Below, in pieces: positions 42,320-53,177 of a stretch of 64,000 nt of DNA (positions are counted from its first letter, which is position 1; every line of letters begins with the position of its first letter). The translations under genes were made by a program, and so were the position numbers. The DNA comes from Grammothele lineata (lineage: Eukaryota; Basidiomycota; Agaricomycetes; Polyporales; Polyporaceae), in the NCBI GenBank assembly GCA_002150815.3, contig NDFF03000028.1:186001-250000 (forward strand). The letters are read 5' to 3'. Below the pieces are notes generated by a model. That model was not told the origin of the DNA, searched no databases, and was given only the letters and a program-made list of their open reading frames with translations.

Positions 42320-42821
42320 GGTCTGCTGCCTTTCAGCACGGCCTGCCGCGGCCCGGGTCGGGGCCTCTTTGGGCCGGCCGAGCCTGTGCGCCGACTCGGA
42401 CCATGCGGCTGCGGTGATCCGGGTCCCACGGGTGAGGAGGAGGGTGACAACACCTTACTTGCTTGTTCACGCGTCGTTGTATTGCTCTCGCTGTCCAGTA
42501 CTGTTCTCTCTGTCGTCGTTTGTTTTGGCTCTCGTGTGTTCGGATCGCGCGCTGGCGTGTACTCGCGTGTAGCTCTAGGCACAATTCCGAAACTTTATAA
42601 CATCGGGCCGGCGCAACGAGGCCCGACAGAGGGTGCTGTAAACGCCACTGCTATCGCGTCGCCCCAAACTTGGCTTCAAGATTGTACGTACGCGTAGGCG
42701 GCGCGCACGCGTACTCAGATGCAAGCAGCACTGCGCGAGCTGGCTAGGCTACATTCTCACCAGAATATGTACGAGCTCCGGGGAAACCGCAGTAAACGCG
42801 GATCGTCGCGCTATTCAACAG
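42320..42821. other. Convergent intergenic region
   Basis: 3' UTR of the FNT gene and the space before a weak minus-strand candidate. No coding signal is supported. Confidence 0.4.
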
Positions 42822-43760
42822 TCAATCATGAAACATGTGACGCGGCGGCTTAGGCGCACGACGCTCCGAGTCTCCAGCCTGGCGGCGAGAACCTAGCTGC
42901 GTACTGTGGCCGGAGTCAGGGTACGTATCTGCCGGAAGCTCGCAACGAGTTACGTAGACTTGCAGGGTCGCATGCGCCGCACCGCTCACGTGTAAGTAGA
43001 TGAGCGGATATGACGGGATGGAACCTTGGTGCACTCGCCCGTAAGGCCGCAAGGCCACACGGCAAAGCCAATCGATATGCACGATGAGGTTATTCGTATT
43101 GGCAGGACTGAGATGGGATCCGTATTTGAGGAGCGCTCCACCGGGCGTCGTGATCACGTCTCCGAGTATGTGTATCTCTTTTCTCATCTCTGAGATTAGC
43201 GAGCAATAAGGTCTTGAGCGTCGCCATTCCGGACAAAATCTATTGTCTTGGGAATGAAATTGGACGTAGACCGGTAATCATGAGCCTATTCAGTCCAGGG
43301 TCGCTATCTGTCAGCCGCTGCGCGCCGCCCCAGATCTGGAAGCGATTCGGTCTTCTTCTAGCTGCATGTGGTTCGTCGTCAGCCGCGATAAACACATCCG
43401 GCAGAAAACGGTATGTTAAACCACCTCACCCGTCCGTCAATATGCATCACGTTCACCGTCAGTATCAGATATCTGTAAAGCGGTTTCAAGACGTGCGTAC
43501 GTCGATCGCAAATCCTCAACGGCGTGCGAAAAGACGGCGGCGCTCAGAAGCACCTGCCCGGCTGGCAGGCAGGAAATGCACCGTGGTGTGGAACTCCGAC
43601 GACGGATGAGCATCACAGTGATTCACCACAACGAGGTTACGAAACAATAATGCGCACATGCACCCTCACCCGTGTGCGGAACACAAGGTTCGCGGCCTCG
43701 AAAAAGAGCCCTCCTGATATGGCCAGGGCGTTGTCCTAGGCGGATTACGGCTGGCAGTGC
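42822..43760 (-). CDS. Unrecognised multi-exon coding region
   Basis: The minus strand shows protein-like blocks in order. DNALAISGGLFFEAANLVFR follows a possible acceptor (ccgcctag, about 43735) and ends at a gtgagg donor. FHTTVHFLPASRAG follows an acceptor near 43595. A block VFIAADDEPHAARRRPNRF, with QIWGGAQRLTDSDPGLNRLM, lies near 43290-43400. Finally EIHILGDVITTPGGALLKYG, NNLIVHIDWLC and YPLIYLHVSGAAHATLQVYV run to a stop at 42822. The last part also has its own ATG at 43187 (MRKEIHILGDV), which would make a 121-residue protein on its own. I could not link all blocks in one frame and do not recognise a family. Either a real gene with small exons or a decaying one. Confidence 0.35.
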
Positions 43761-43978
43761 GCATGGGAGGCGGGCAAAGCCTCCGATCCGCGCCTTGCAG
43801 TTCGCACGGCATGCATCAGCGCGCGGCCGCTTCATTCATTTCTTCGACGTTCTTTGCAATTTCAGGCCCGCGATAGACATGAAATGGCTTCCGACAGAAT
43901 GGCAACAGCCTCGACGATACTGGCCGTTCCAACCCATGACAACATACCCATTCCAATGTGACTGGGAAGTGCGGAGCG

Positions 43979-44030
43979 CCACCATCCACCATTCACTATC
44001 CACCATCCACCACCCACCCTCCTTCCTCCC
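43979..44030. repeat. Degenerate CCACCAT-type microsatellite
   Basis: A run of degenerate 7-8-bp units built on ccaccat/ccattca lies just downstream of the phosphatase stop. It is low-complexity DNA in the 3' UTR with no coding meaning. Confidence 0.6.
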
Positions 44031-44051
44031 CCGAACCGGCCGTTCACCAGC

Positions 44052-44600
44052 TCACTGATCTGCACCTCCGCGAACGGACATTGTGGGTGCAGCCAATGCA
44101 GCGCGCTCCTCCTGTAGGCGAGTGGAGCACTCAAACGCTTGGAGCTGTACCATAAACCCATCGTTCGGTCGAGCAATGGATCTCCGAGCGCGGAGGAGGC
44201 GTAGTGCCTCGACGAGGGACATCCCTCGCGCTGCGACGAGGTACGCGAGGACGACGCTCGCGCTGCGCGACATACCCCACACGCAATGGACGAGGACGTG
44301 ACCCGGACGACCACCATCCTCACCGTTCGGGGCGAGGGAGGCGCGGATCCAACGCACGGTGTCGTCGAGGTGGGCGAGAAGGTCGGCATCCGCGACGTCG
44401 TCAATGGGGACGCTGAAATGAGCGAGAGGCCGGGGAAAAGCAAGCCCGGGAGCGTGGAGAACGGACAGGACGTGGGTGATGCCTAGTTGGGTGAGGACGG
44501 CGCGCGATGTGGCCGTGTAGAGGTCTGCAATGAATAGGCCGGGGACAATCTCACTTGCTTGGGGGAAGAAGTACTCCAAAGGTGACGGTTGTATGCACAT
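44052..44600 (-). CDS. Dual-specificity protein phosphatase
   Basis: Compact single-exon gene of 182 codons, ATG at 44600 (MCIQPSPLEYFF). The N-terminal part ASEIVPGLFIADLYTATSRA leads to the DSP fold, with LGITHVLSVLH, FSVPIDDVADADLLAHLDD and the signature VHCVWGMSRSASVVLAYL. The nucleophile Cys, the P-loop Arg and the Ser after it are all present (HC-x5-R-S). The general-acid Asp is likely in the PIDDVADADLL stretch. The downstream helix ARRSIARPNDGFMVQLQAFE matches DUSP family members. The enzyme should dephosphorylate Tyr and Ser/Thr in kinases or other substrates. There is no CH2 or targeting domain, so it belongs to the small atypical DUSP group. Confidence 0.9.
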   Translation of the reverse strand: MCIQPSPLEYFFPQASEIVPGLFIADLYTATSRAVLTQLGITHVLSVLHAPGLAFPRPLAHFSVPIDDVADADLLAHLDDTVRWIRASLAPNGEDGGRPGHVLVHCVWGMSRSASVVLAYLVAARGMSLVEALRLLRARRSIARPNDGFMVQLQAFECSTRLQEERAALAAPTMSVRGGADQ

Positions 44601-47600
44601 CCTCCGGAGAGCGCGGCGGATGAAATATTCGTAGTCGTCTGTGTGGGCTCGTTGTGTAGATGAGATCCCATCGGATTGAGCAGGTCGAAAAATTTGAGTG
44701 TTCGGCTAAACCTAGGTCAGAGGCTCGACGCTAGCGGCATGTACTGGTTTAGACATACCTGCATGATGTTCAGATAGACTAGCGGCGAGATAGGGCTCTC
44801 TAAACAAGAAAATAAATGAAACAACCTAAGATGCACGCAGTAACGCCTGACCGGGTGGGGTGCAGAGATCCGCGTGCAAAGATCACGTCTTCGCGCCTTG
44901 GGAGTAAGACGAGATACGAATCCAATCATGATTGCAGTTAGCTGACATTTTGACTGCTAACTAAAGGGGCGGCTGGCATCCCTCTATGTTTGCCTCTCGG
45001 TATTCGCTTGAGAGTCAGCCTCAGTACCAGCCCACATGTAAACACCATTCAACCACCCATTCCACCAACGTCGAGCGAAGGAGACAATCTGGGGGGATAT
45101 AATAATCTACCATTTGAGAAATACTTACCAGACGCCTCATTTCGGCACGAAACCCTCGACCTCATACGGCGGAGTCACCCATCCATCGCCATGCCTGCAG
45201 ATGCCTTCAGGACGGCTAAAGCAGGCCAATTAGTTGCTGTCAGAGACGGGCGACTAGCCGATAGCTAGACGGGAAACGGGTCGGCGGGCGGCTTGAGCAA
45301 GCTAGGAGGCGTGGGGCTTCTATGTAGTAGAGTCCGGAGAGATGGTCCTCGAACAGCAGAAGAACGGCCATGGAGGGGGGGTCCAGGAAGCCAACTAAAT
45401 CTCTGAGAAGCCACTAGCCGCGAGAGAGGGTCAAAGGCGTATGCGAAGTGGTGGTCGGGATGAGAGTCGGGTTGGCCGCCGGCTCGGAGTTGGAAGTGGC
45501 GGAGTCCTGTTGGCCTTCCGACACCCCCTGTCCGTCCGGGCTCTCCCTCTTCTGATTCGACCGTCCTCCTATCCGAGCGGCCCGCAGATTTAGAAGGCTT
45601 GTTTCGCCATTGTCTTCATCGTGACGGTTCGTTTTGCCCTTGGTAACCTTGTAATCCTAACGCCATCGTCGATCGATGGAGAGGGCAGCCGCGTAGGGCA
45701 AGTTCTGGCCGATATCTTCGTGGATCTCGATGCCTTGTGGGAGGCATTCGGCCCATATCTTCTGGGAAAGTTCGGAAGAACGGAGGTGAAAGGCGGTATG
45801 AGCATCGGAACGCATCGTGGAACCTGTTCCGATCGTTTGTAAATGCGGTATGTATCTGGGGGATACACATGGATGCAGAGAGTATTAGACGCATGCCGCC
45901 ACCAGACTGCCACCTACCGCGCCACTACCGGCTTTCGTTTTTCATCTTCCCAGTCAGTAGGCCTACGCATGCCTTTGTTCTCCCCTGTTCATCAGGGGGC
46001 GACTGCCGCATTGATACACCACGGGGCTATCGTCGCACAGGTGTTCCGACGCCCTCCTGCATCCCGACGGTCTGTGCGCCTGATGGTACACAAATGAGCA
46101 ATCTATCGATCAGGTGCAGAGTCAATTTTCTAGAGGACGGACGCGTGCCCTTTTCCGCCGTATAGTGAGTTCCTATATAAAAGGTGCCAGCAGTTGATGT
46201 CCGCTGAGCCGTTCTCCTCCCCTTCAACCCTTCGAAGCTTTCAGCGGCTTGACTTTGGTTGCGTACTGACTGAGCCGAATGGCAGCTCCCGATTTTCGTT
46301 ACGAGGATTTCGACACAGGATTTTGTCGGTCTGGTATTCATTGGTGAGTGTAATTCTGGCCGGCGGGTGAATGCACCCGATTGCGCGCTCTGAGATGACA
46401 CGGTGGTCTGGTTCTTCCTTCTTATGTACTTGGATGCAAACCCGGGGCACGGGCGTACGTCCTGGTACATACCATGAGAATGGAAGAGCCAGACCACGGT
46501 ATGACCTCAGACGTACGCAATGAGCGCTTGTTGAGCGCTTGAGATCCTCAGCGTGTTGTGTCCAACTCCGCGGACACGAATATTTGGAGCTCGTGTTCTG
46601 GTCTGACGTCCGGCCATAGTGATAGCGGTGGAGGCATCTTGACAGGCTGGATTGCATAGGAGATGTTTTAGGATCCGGTGATAGGCCACAATGCTTTTCG
46701 CCTCAAGTCCTCTCCGGGAGTCTTCATATGCCAGCGTTCCGTTATACCCCTCCCGATGGGTCAATCTGGCAAATAGAGGCAGCTCTGGTCCAGCGGGCAG
46801 CATGCATTAGGGCCTGTATCGTGCTGTTTCCATTGTTCAGCGACACGCTTATTCAGTGACATTCTTACCTAGGGGAATACTACATGTGCATCCTATACCC
46901 GCTGCCGGCCACACGCTCCCCACATAGTGTGATACATGTCAGCATGGGCATTATTCTCACCTTCATCGCATTCGACTGGTTGGTAACCTCGGGCAGTAGA
47001 TGAGAGACATGTAGTCCCTGGTAGTCAACATGGGGGGAAGATGTAGACGCTTACCTGCTTAGCGCGTACGTAACTCGCTTCTCGCCCGCTGCTCGAAATT
47101 GCTCTTCTCTTCTTCCACATCTAGCTCACAGACTTCCTCATCTATGCGACTTGCTGCGCATACCAGTGTGGAACCTCTGTCCCCAGTCTGTCTGACATTA
47201 CCATTACTACCCGCCAGCAAGTCTGACAATCGTATCTGCTCGTCAGTTTCCATTCGCACACCTTCGGTCACCGTACATCCTTTCGTGTGCATTCAGATCT
47301 TCCTGGCGCTCTCCGAAACCGCGCATTTGAAACCTTACCACTATCCAGGCGCACGACCGTTCGCCCTTTGCGGACTGGCTGCAACACGGAAAGCATACAG
47401 TAATCCAATCAACCCGCGACGACCCGTCGAGCGATTTCACCGCATTCCCCCTGCGTTGTATGATATTAAGTTCCCTCCCCTGTGCGTGGCAGTCCTCCTA
47501 GCTCCTTCGACTCTTATGACATCACCAATCTTGCCGACAACGACCGCGTGTAAGTGTACGCGCTGGTCGCTATGTCCATGGGCTATGTTCAATGATAGTA

Positions 47601-47836
47601 AGTGCGCTCAAGTCGGAGATGGTCTGGATCTAACGGTCCGCCTTCTGCATCGGATGTACTGAACTTAATTATGAATCATTGAGACGGTAGCTCGAGGTCG
47701 CTTATCTCTATCCTGAGGTCAATACGGTCTTCATTGGATATGATACATGAATAAGCGGACGGCTTTCAGCAGCCAAGTATGATCAACCCGGACGCCCACA
47801 TAGACCAACAACCTCGACACGGCTACCGCACCTCTA
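44601..47836. other. Gene-poor 3.2-kb region with only weak coding candidates
   Basis: No family is recognised. Candidates seen: 45110-45268 plus (NNLPFEKYLPDASFRHETLD, stop 45268, no ATG). 45600-45842 plus (SRVGQVLADIFVDLDALWEA, no ATG), possibly continued by a frame from ATG 45843 (MRYVSGGYTWMQRV) to 46097. A short first-exon-like ORF at 46279 behind a good TATA box. 47059-47292 minus (ATG 47292, METDEQIRLSDLLAGSNG, ELDVEEEKSNFEQRARSE). A plus-strand block near 47515 (DSYDITNLADNDR before gtaagt). They may be remnants of genes or small lineage-specific genes. Confidence 0.35.
46174..46183 (+). promoter_or_regulatory. Canonical TATA box without a recognised gene
   Basis: TATATAAAAG lies 96 nt before ATG 46279. 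That ATG opens MAAPDFRYEDFDTGFCRSG and reaches a GTGAGT donor at 46344. No acceptor keeps the frame, because every nearby one produces TGA, so the downstream gene is unclear. Confidence 0.4.
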
Positions 47837-49261
47837 TCATGCGGTCGCCTTGCCACTCAGCTCACGCTCAACGCGCACGATATCCTGGGTGTGCGGGTGG
47901 GCCCAGAGCGCAGCAGCCGCCTCGGGCTCAATAGGAGGCAGTGGTCGGCGCGTGTTTCCGCCATAGCCGTAGAGCTTCTCGAGAAGCGCCTTCGTTCCCG
48001 CAATGCTCGCCTTCGCGATTGTGAAGTCTGCGCGAGCGACGATGCCCTGCAAGCGCTGGGCGTCGGGTAGCAGCGCGGGATCCTTGAGACTTGCTTCGGA
48101 GAGCTCGAACAGCTTAGCAAGGGTGTACTTTGAGAACGCAAAATCCCAAGTCAGCAGTGAATTCATGGGAGCGTGAAGGTGAATGAAATGGCTCCAAATG
48201 ATCATGACCGGGTACTCACGGGCGCGACGTTCCCGAGGCCCGTAATGGCGCCGTGCGCGTTCACGAAAGCCGTCGGAAGAACGAAGTCGATAAAGCCGCC
48301 GAGCACGAGGAACGGCGCGTCAGGGTTGAGGCGCGGGTGCTGTGACGCGAACGAAGAGTCCGATACCGTGGCGCAGATACGCGTCAGCTTGCCCACGTTT
48401 CCGCACCTGCAGATGTCACGCAGCCAGCACGGGTTGAGGGAGCAACGATTAACTCGAGCGCTCAGGGGAGTAGACGTGAGTGTACGCACGTGAGTTTCAC
48501 TCCTGCTAAATTGGGGCATTCCGTCGCGAGCTCGGTGATGAGGTCGGAGTCGAGGTCGATACCACCGGCAGCGCCAGGATCTGTCGCACATGATGCGTCA
48601 GCGGTGGCAATAGAAGGCGAGGACGGAGCAGGTCAAACGCTTCGCGGACGGGGGTAGTGCCTAGAGGGATATTGTACGCGGTTCACCACGTACAGTTATA
48701 GATCATCACCGGGATGGGGCTCTTCGCAGAAACTTCAGTCCAGAAAGCTTTGAGAGCTTTCGCGTTTCCTGCGAGAGCGCCTGCAAAATAGCCAGAAATG
48801 ATAACAATCGCGCAATCTGCGCCGGCGTCCGCGGCTTCCTTGCTGAGCTTGATCGTCTCCCGCGTCGAACCCGCGCCCGTGCCCGCGATGATGGGCATAG
48901 TCGTGAAGCCTGCCTCGTCGAGGGCGATGCGTGCGGCTTTGATGAGAGCAATGCGCTCTTCTGGAGACAGATGATGGGCCTCGCCCATGGACCCCGCGAT
49001 GAGCGGACGGACATTGGCTTTAGCAAGGCGAATGACATGGGAGGTGAACGTTGGAATGTCTACGAAAAGGTGTAAAATCAGACAATATGTTGGTAGTTGC
49101 GACTGAACTTCGCACTCACCAAGATCTTCTGTCTCTACGTTGAAGAATGAGGGTATAGGTGCATAAATTCCAGCCGTCAAAGGACGGGAGGTCTTTGGGA
49201 TGCCATTCGTGCCATTGACGTGCACACCGTTCACGCCGTTGGTGCTAGGAGACGGGGACAT
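47837..49261 (-). CDS. DHDPS/NAL-family aldolase (possible 2-keto-3-deoxy-galactonate aldolase)
   Basis: Class I aldolase of about 340 residues. The ATG at 49261 (MSPSPSTNGVNGVHVNGTNG) is chosen over an upstream non-ATG extension. Barrel blocks: PLTAGIYAPIPSFFN, LIAGSMGEAHHLSPEERIAL, MPIIAGTGAGSTRETIKLS and SPIPVMIYN. The last splices over about 120 nt to YPGAAGGIDLDSDLITELA. Schiff-base Lys is in LAGVKLT and the active-site Tyr in MIYNYPG. Later blocks are FLVLGGFIDFVLPTAFVNAH and LLEKLYGYGGNTRRPLPPI. The GSMGEAHHLS signature is shared with fungal L-threo-3-deoxy-hexulosonate aldolases of the D-galacturonate pathway (GaaC/LGA1) and related 4-hydroxy-2-oxoglutarate aldolases. True dihydrodipicolinate synthase is unlikely, because fungi make lysine by the aminoadipate route. 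Confidence 0.85.
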
Positions 49262-50107
49262 CGTAGGGAAGTTGGAGAGAGGAGTGAGGCGAGCCGGAGG
49301 GAGATACGAAGCGAACAAACGATGTCAGTGCGATATTTGAGGGCTTGGACAGGCGACATGGGCCGTGGCGGACCGCCGCCCCGGGGAGGGAGACGGTGCG
49401 CGTCGGACCTTCCCGGGCCGGTCGGCGTCTCGCGTCATGCCGGGCTTCGGAGGTAGTGGGGCTTCTGTTTGTGGTCTCTATTGGTTCTTCCGATTCGCAA
49501 AACAGGCGGAATCCGAGGAACTTATAGCCCAGCTGCTCACATGTTGAGAATAAGTTGGAGGCAACCCCGGGAATCTGACAATAGCTTGAATGAGCGGGGA
49601 GTGCATCTCTGCTGCAGCGCGAGAACATACCCGCAGATCTAGGCCTCCGATAAAATTCCGGAGCGTGCGAGTCATCTTATCCAGCATAGTTGAAGCACGA
49701 TACACGAGAACAACACTGAGGGATTATTGAGTGACGACCGCGATGATTAGCCAAAGGCTAAAGTTGTTCCTGATGCCTGACTCGGAGTAGCAGTCATTTA
49801 TGTTTCGAAGCCCGCGGAAGCCCGTGCTATCTGGAAATAGAAGGCAGCCCACCGATAGTGAGAGCTCGGGCTCCCCAATGTGACCGACTGCTTGACACGG
49901 GACGACGCACGTAGGCATCAGGGAAGACGTGCGATCGCGAGACTTCAAGTCCTATCACCATAGGTGTCACGGTCATCGGGCCATAACGACGGAGGTATTA
50001 CAGCATGTTCGTCACGATACCTGTACAAAACTATACCTTCCTTGATACATTAATGCGGAGCAAGGACCACGAGACACGGCTACGCACCTACACACTATAG
50101 GCACATC
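49262..50107. other. Intergenic, promoter of the aldolase gene
   Basis: 846 bp with no gene supported. It has short frames on both strands only. Confidence 0.45.
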
Positions 50108-50579
50108 CTACGAGTCGAACTTCACCACCTGTTCCCCCGCGCCACGCTCAATCTTCAACAGTCGCTTCGCAACGCATCCGTACAACGGTTTCGTCACCGC
50201 GCTGCCGCCCAAGAGCCCGGCTCCCGCGTCCGCTCCTACACTGGCGGCTTTGGCAGATAGAGAGTCCTTGAGATCTCGAAGGGTGAGCGCCTGGGAAGGG
50301 GCGCCGAGGAGAGCAAGGAGCATGTGGGCCGTCAACACTTGCTGAGCGGTCGGCACAGCGCTGGGACCGGAGGGGGCTGTCAAGGAGGAGAAGCTAGAAG
50401 CAGACGGCGAAGAAGGCGTTGGTGTATGAGAGGAGAGTTCTCGCAGGTAAGCCCTGACGCGGTATCAGCATATAGATAGAAAGGTATGATAGTGCTCCCA
50501 CGTACAAGGTCTCCTTTGCACGAGGTGGCTTGCTCTTGTTCGTGCTCTTCCCTAAAGCATCAAAGGGATGTCCAGGCAT
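50108..50579 (-). CDS. Small unknown protein with winged-helix-like C-terminus
   Basis: Two exons encoding about 140 residues. The ATG at 50579 (MPGHPFDALGKSTNKSKPPR) ends at a gtacgt donor, and after an intron with acceptor gcgtcag the frame continues LAYLRELSSHTPTPSSP. A helical C-terminal part reads QQVLTAHMLLALLGAPSQ, LTLRDLKDSLSAKAASVG and KPLYGCVAKRLLKIERG, ending VKFDS (stop 50108). The helix-turn-helix-like spacing and the final beta-hairpin-like KIERG...VVKFD suggest a winged-helix fold, which is inference only. It starts only 62 bp after the Spc34 stop on the same strand, so the two may share read-through transcripts. The family is not recognised. Confidence 0.6.
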
Positions 50580-50641
50580 GATAATCTCGCCTGCCGTAGC
50601 CCATATCTTTTCCTATATTGATCGTGAACATGGGAGGAGCG

Positions 50642-51925
50642 TCATAATGACCGTGACCGACGAACCACTATGCGTTCCAGTTCCGTCGTCACCTTGATTT
50701 TCTGACGGCTACCTGACATCTCAGCGGAAGTCGGACCAATCTCTACTACTTGAGGTGGTAGATCGGGCTGATCCGGTTCGTGAATCACTTCTTCCGGCCT
50801 GAGTTCGGACGGCGGAGCTCCCATTATTACTGTTGCCTCTGCGGCTTCATCGGCATACGCAAGAGCATCATCTACTTCATCTTCATCTGCGGCATCCTCC
50901 GGCAACTCAGGTTGAGGAGTATTCTCTTGCAGAGGGATATGATAAGTCTTCTTGACGACGACTGGAGTACCGAATGATGCTGTCGAGATGTTGGCTAGAT
51001 CAACCTCTTCGTCCATGAGAGATTCGCCAGTGAAATGGAGAGTCCGTGCTGCTGCGCCAGGTGTGTTCCAAAACGAGGCCTCGCCTTCGTCCACAGTGGG
51101 GATCAGAGGCTCTCGGATATGCACTTGAGATTGTCGTCGCGTCTTTAGTGGCGCACGCATCTTCTTCTTCTCTAATGCCTCTTTCTGGAAATGCGATGAG
51201 CAGACGAGAATACGAAAAGCCAACAGTAGTCAACGTACGCGCTGTTTAACCAACTTGATCTTAGCCTGTAGCTCGGATATTTTGAGTTCTTCGTCTTTGA
51301 TGGTCGATTTCGGGGATTGCGGCGGTGGTATGTTACGGTCTGTATCAGGGTTCTGGACATGAGTGGTTGGGACTGATCTCGACATTGAACGAGTGTCCTA
51401 CTTGCTGGAGTTGCTCATTGAGCGTCCTGATGCTCTCTCGAACCTCATCCAAACTTTCAACAATCCGTGAAGCTTGCTCCGATGCTCGTGGCATCGGCCG
51501 TATCGCTTGGCTACGTCTTTGAGCCTTAGGTCAAGAAAAAGGACAAAGACTCACAATCGTTCCAGATATTTCACAGCAGCATTCGCATAAACCTCCGGGT
51601 CATGCTCCCGAGGTGCACGAGAACCTCCATATATCCCATACTTCGACGTCGGCGGTTTCCTGAGAGGCGTAGCTCCTAGAAACTCAACGCGGGCAATTTC
51701 TACGTTCGTTGTTTCCACTTCGGGTACGGCTGGTTGAGACGGCTGAACAAGAGTGAAAAGTCCGGTTTCTGTGGAATCAATCTCGCGAATGATGTCGCCT
51801 AGAGACGCGTGAAGGACAGCGTGAACGAAAGGTCCGGGATTAGGGTCATCGGAAGAGGCAGTGGCGGCACGAATGGACTTTGCGCATGTCGACAGTCTGT
51901 CAGCATGATCTACGAGGCTGGTCAT
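50642..51925 (-). CDS. SPC34: DASH/DAM complex subunit Spc34
   Basis: Kinetochore protein of about 360 residues. The ATG at 51925 (MTSLVDHADRLSTCAKSI) is used because the homology begins there, though an in-frame ATG exists at 52072. The N-terminal domain has PFVHAVLHASLGDIIREID, TETGLFTL, VEFLGATPLRKPPTSKYG and HDPEVYANAAVKYLERL. Splicing at two short introns gives a coiled coil (SRIVESLDEVRESIRTLNEQ, then ELKISELQAKIKLVKQR). The C-terminal half is acidic and Pro-rich (PEDAADEDEVDD). The protein would sit in the ten-part DASH ring that couples kinetochores to microtubules. The long acidic tail is unlike the yeast protein, which ends soon after the coiled coil. The assignment rests on order and spacing of conserved blocks, not on a profile search. 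Confidence 0.72.
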
Positions 51926-53177
51926 ACCGAAAGGATGTTGTCTGAGTACAATAAGTACCCCTGAGAGAGGCGATGGGGCGAAAGACGATGATATATCCCA
52001 AGGATGTTGCGTCCCCTCCCTGATCCTGGAAGAACGCGTCTGAACCTGCCCTAAGCTAATCATGTGATACATTCTGGGATGACGTCGTTCGACTCGTGAG
52101 CTTCACCCTCGTCTCCCAGCTGGATTCTCTCATGTGCAATTCGCCTTCGCCTTCGTAACCGTCCAACGTCGACGGCTTCGTTTTAGTCTACTGTTACGGA
52201 ATGATTGGCCCGCTTCTGCGGTAGATATCTCACTCATTGTCTTGCGATGTTCGAAACATCTCAAGACCCGCGGAGTGCTTGAGTGGTAAGTTGATTATAA
52301 GCTAATGTTTCACCGCTTACGCCTCACCCACGAATCGTGCCTCCACAACCTCGTCTCGCATGCGTTACCTCCCAAAGCTGCTCACTTTTTTGGGGAAAGA
52401 CCTGTGTTTTGTCTCAGGATATACTGTGTCCGCATCATGCATAAGTGTTGCTTTGCCATTCGTCATGTTCGTCGCTTATGTTTACTCGAAACGGGGGCTC
52501 ACGGAGGGTGCATACGTCCGAGCATCGAAACATTGGCGCCTTATATCTTTTGCCTCTCGAGCAGCAGATTCTTGGAAGAATCACTACGGATTAGCTACCG
52601 AGGCCCGCTATGCACCGCCCATAACACATATTTCAGCGCTCGTCATTACACAGGGCGCCTCCGCGGCGCTGGGTTCCGACCCTACCGTACACTCGTGTCC
52701 AGCCATGTGGACGGATACGCTCTTCCGCCTCAGGCATGACACTGGCGCTGAACGTGGCCTGGATGCTAGGCAGGATGTTACATGCAAAACTTCTCGGTCA
52801 GCATAGGGTTGTTCCAGTGCAGGAGAGACCGTGTTAGAAGATTACTGTAACCGCCTCGCACGAACTTCTTGATGATGATGATGCTTCTGCATGCGGTGAT
52901 GAGGAGGCGGGACAACCGCTCCTCGCCTACCAGGTCGTTATATCTCTTCGTCTCCGCTGCTACGCCCACCGTCGGATCCCACCTCTTACTCTCTTGTGTT
53001 CGCTCGTGAGCTAGACACCGAAATCCATCCTCAACTGCTCTATTTTGGCTCGATTACTAGGCGTCAAACGCGCAGCGCTTATTCTCACCCAGGCCCTGCC
53101 GCGGCGTTCCTCGACGCTCTCGCCCCAGTCCCCTACCATCCTCTTGCTCCCGGAGAGCCGGATACCTTCCCTTCGTC
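51926..53177. other. Intergenic with one weak ORF
   Basis: Divergent gap between Spc34 (-) and DOCK (+), so it should hold both promoters. A 148-codon frame from ATG 52360 to 52806 contains one hydrophobic run (ISVALPFVMFVAYVY) but overlaps an equally long frame at 52305 and has no family match. I do not support it as a gene. Confidence 0.4.
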
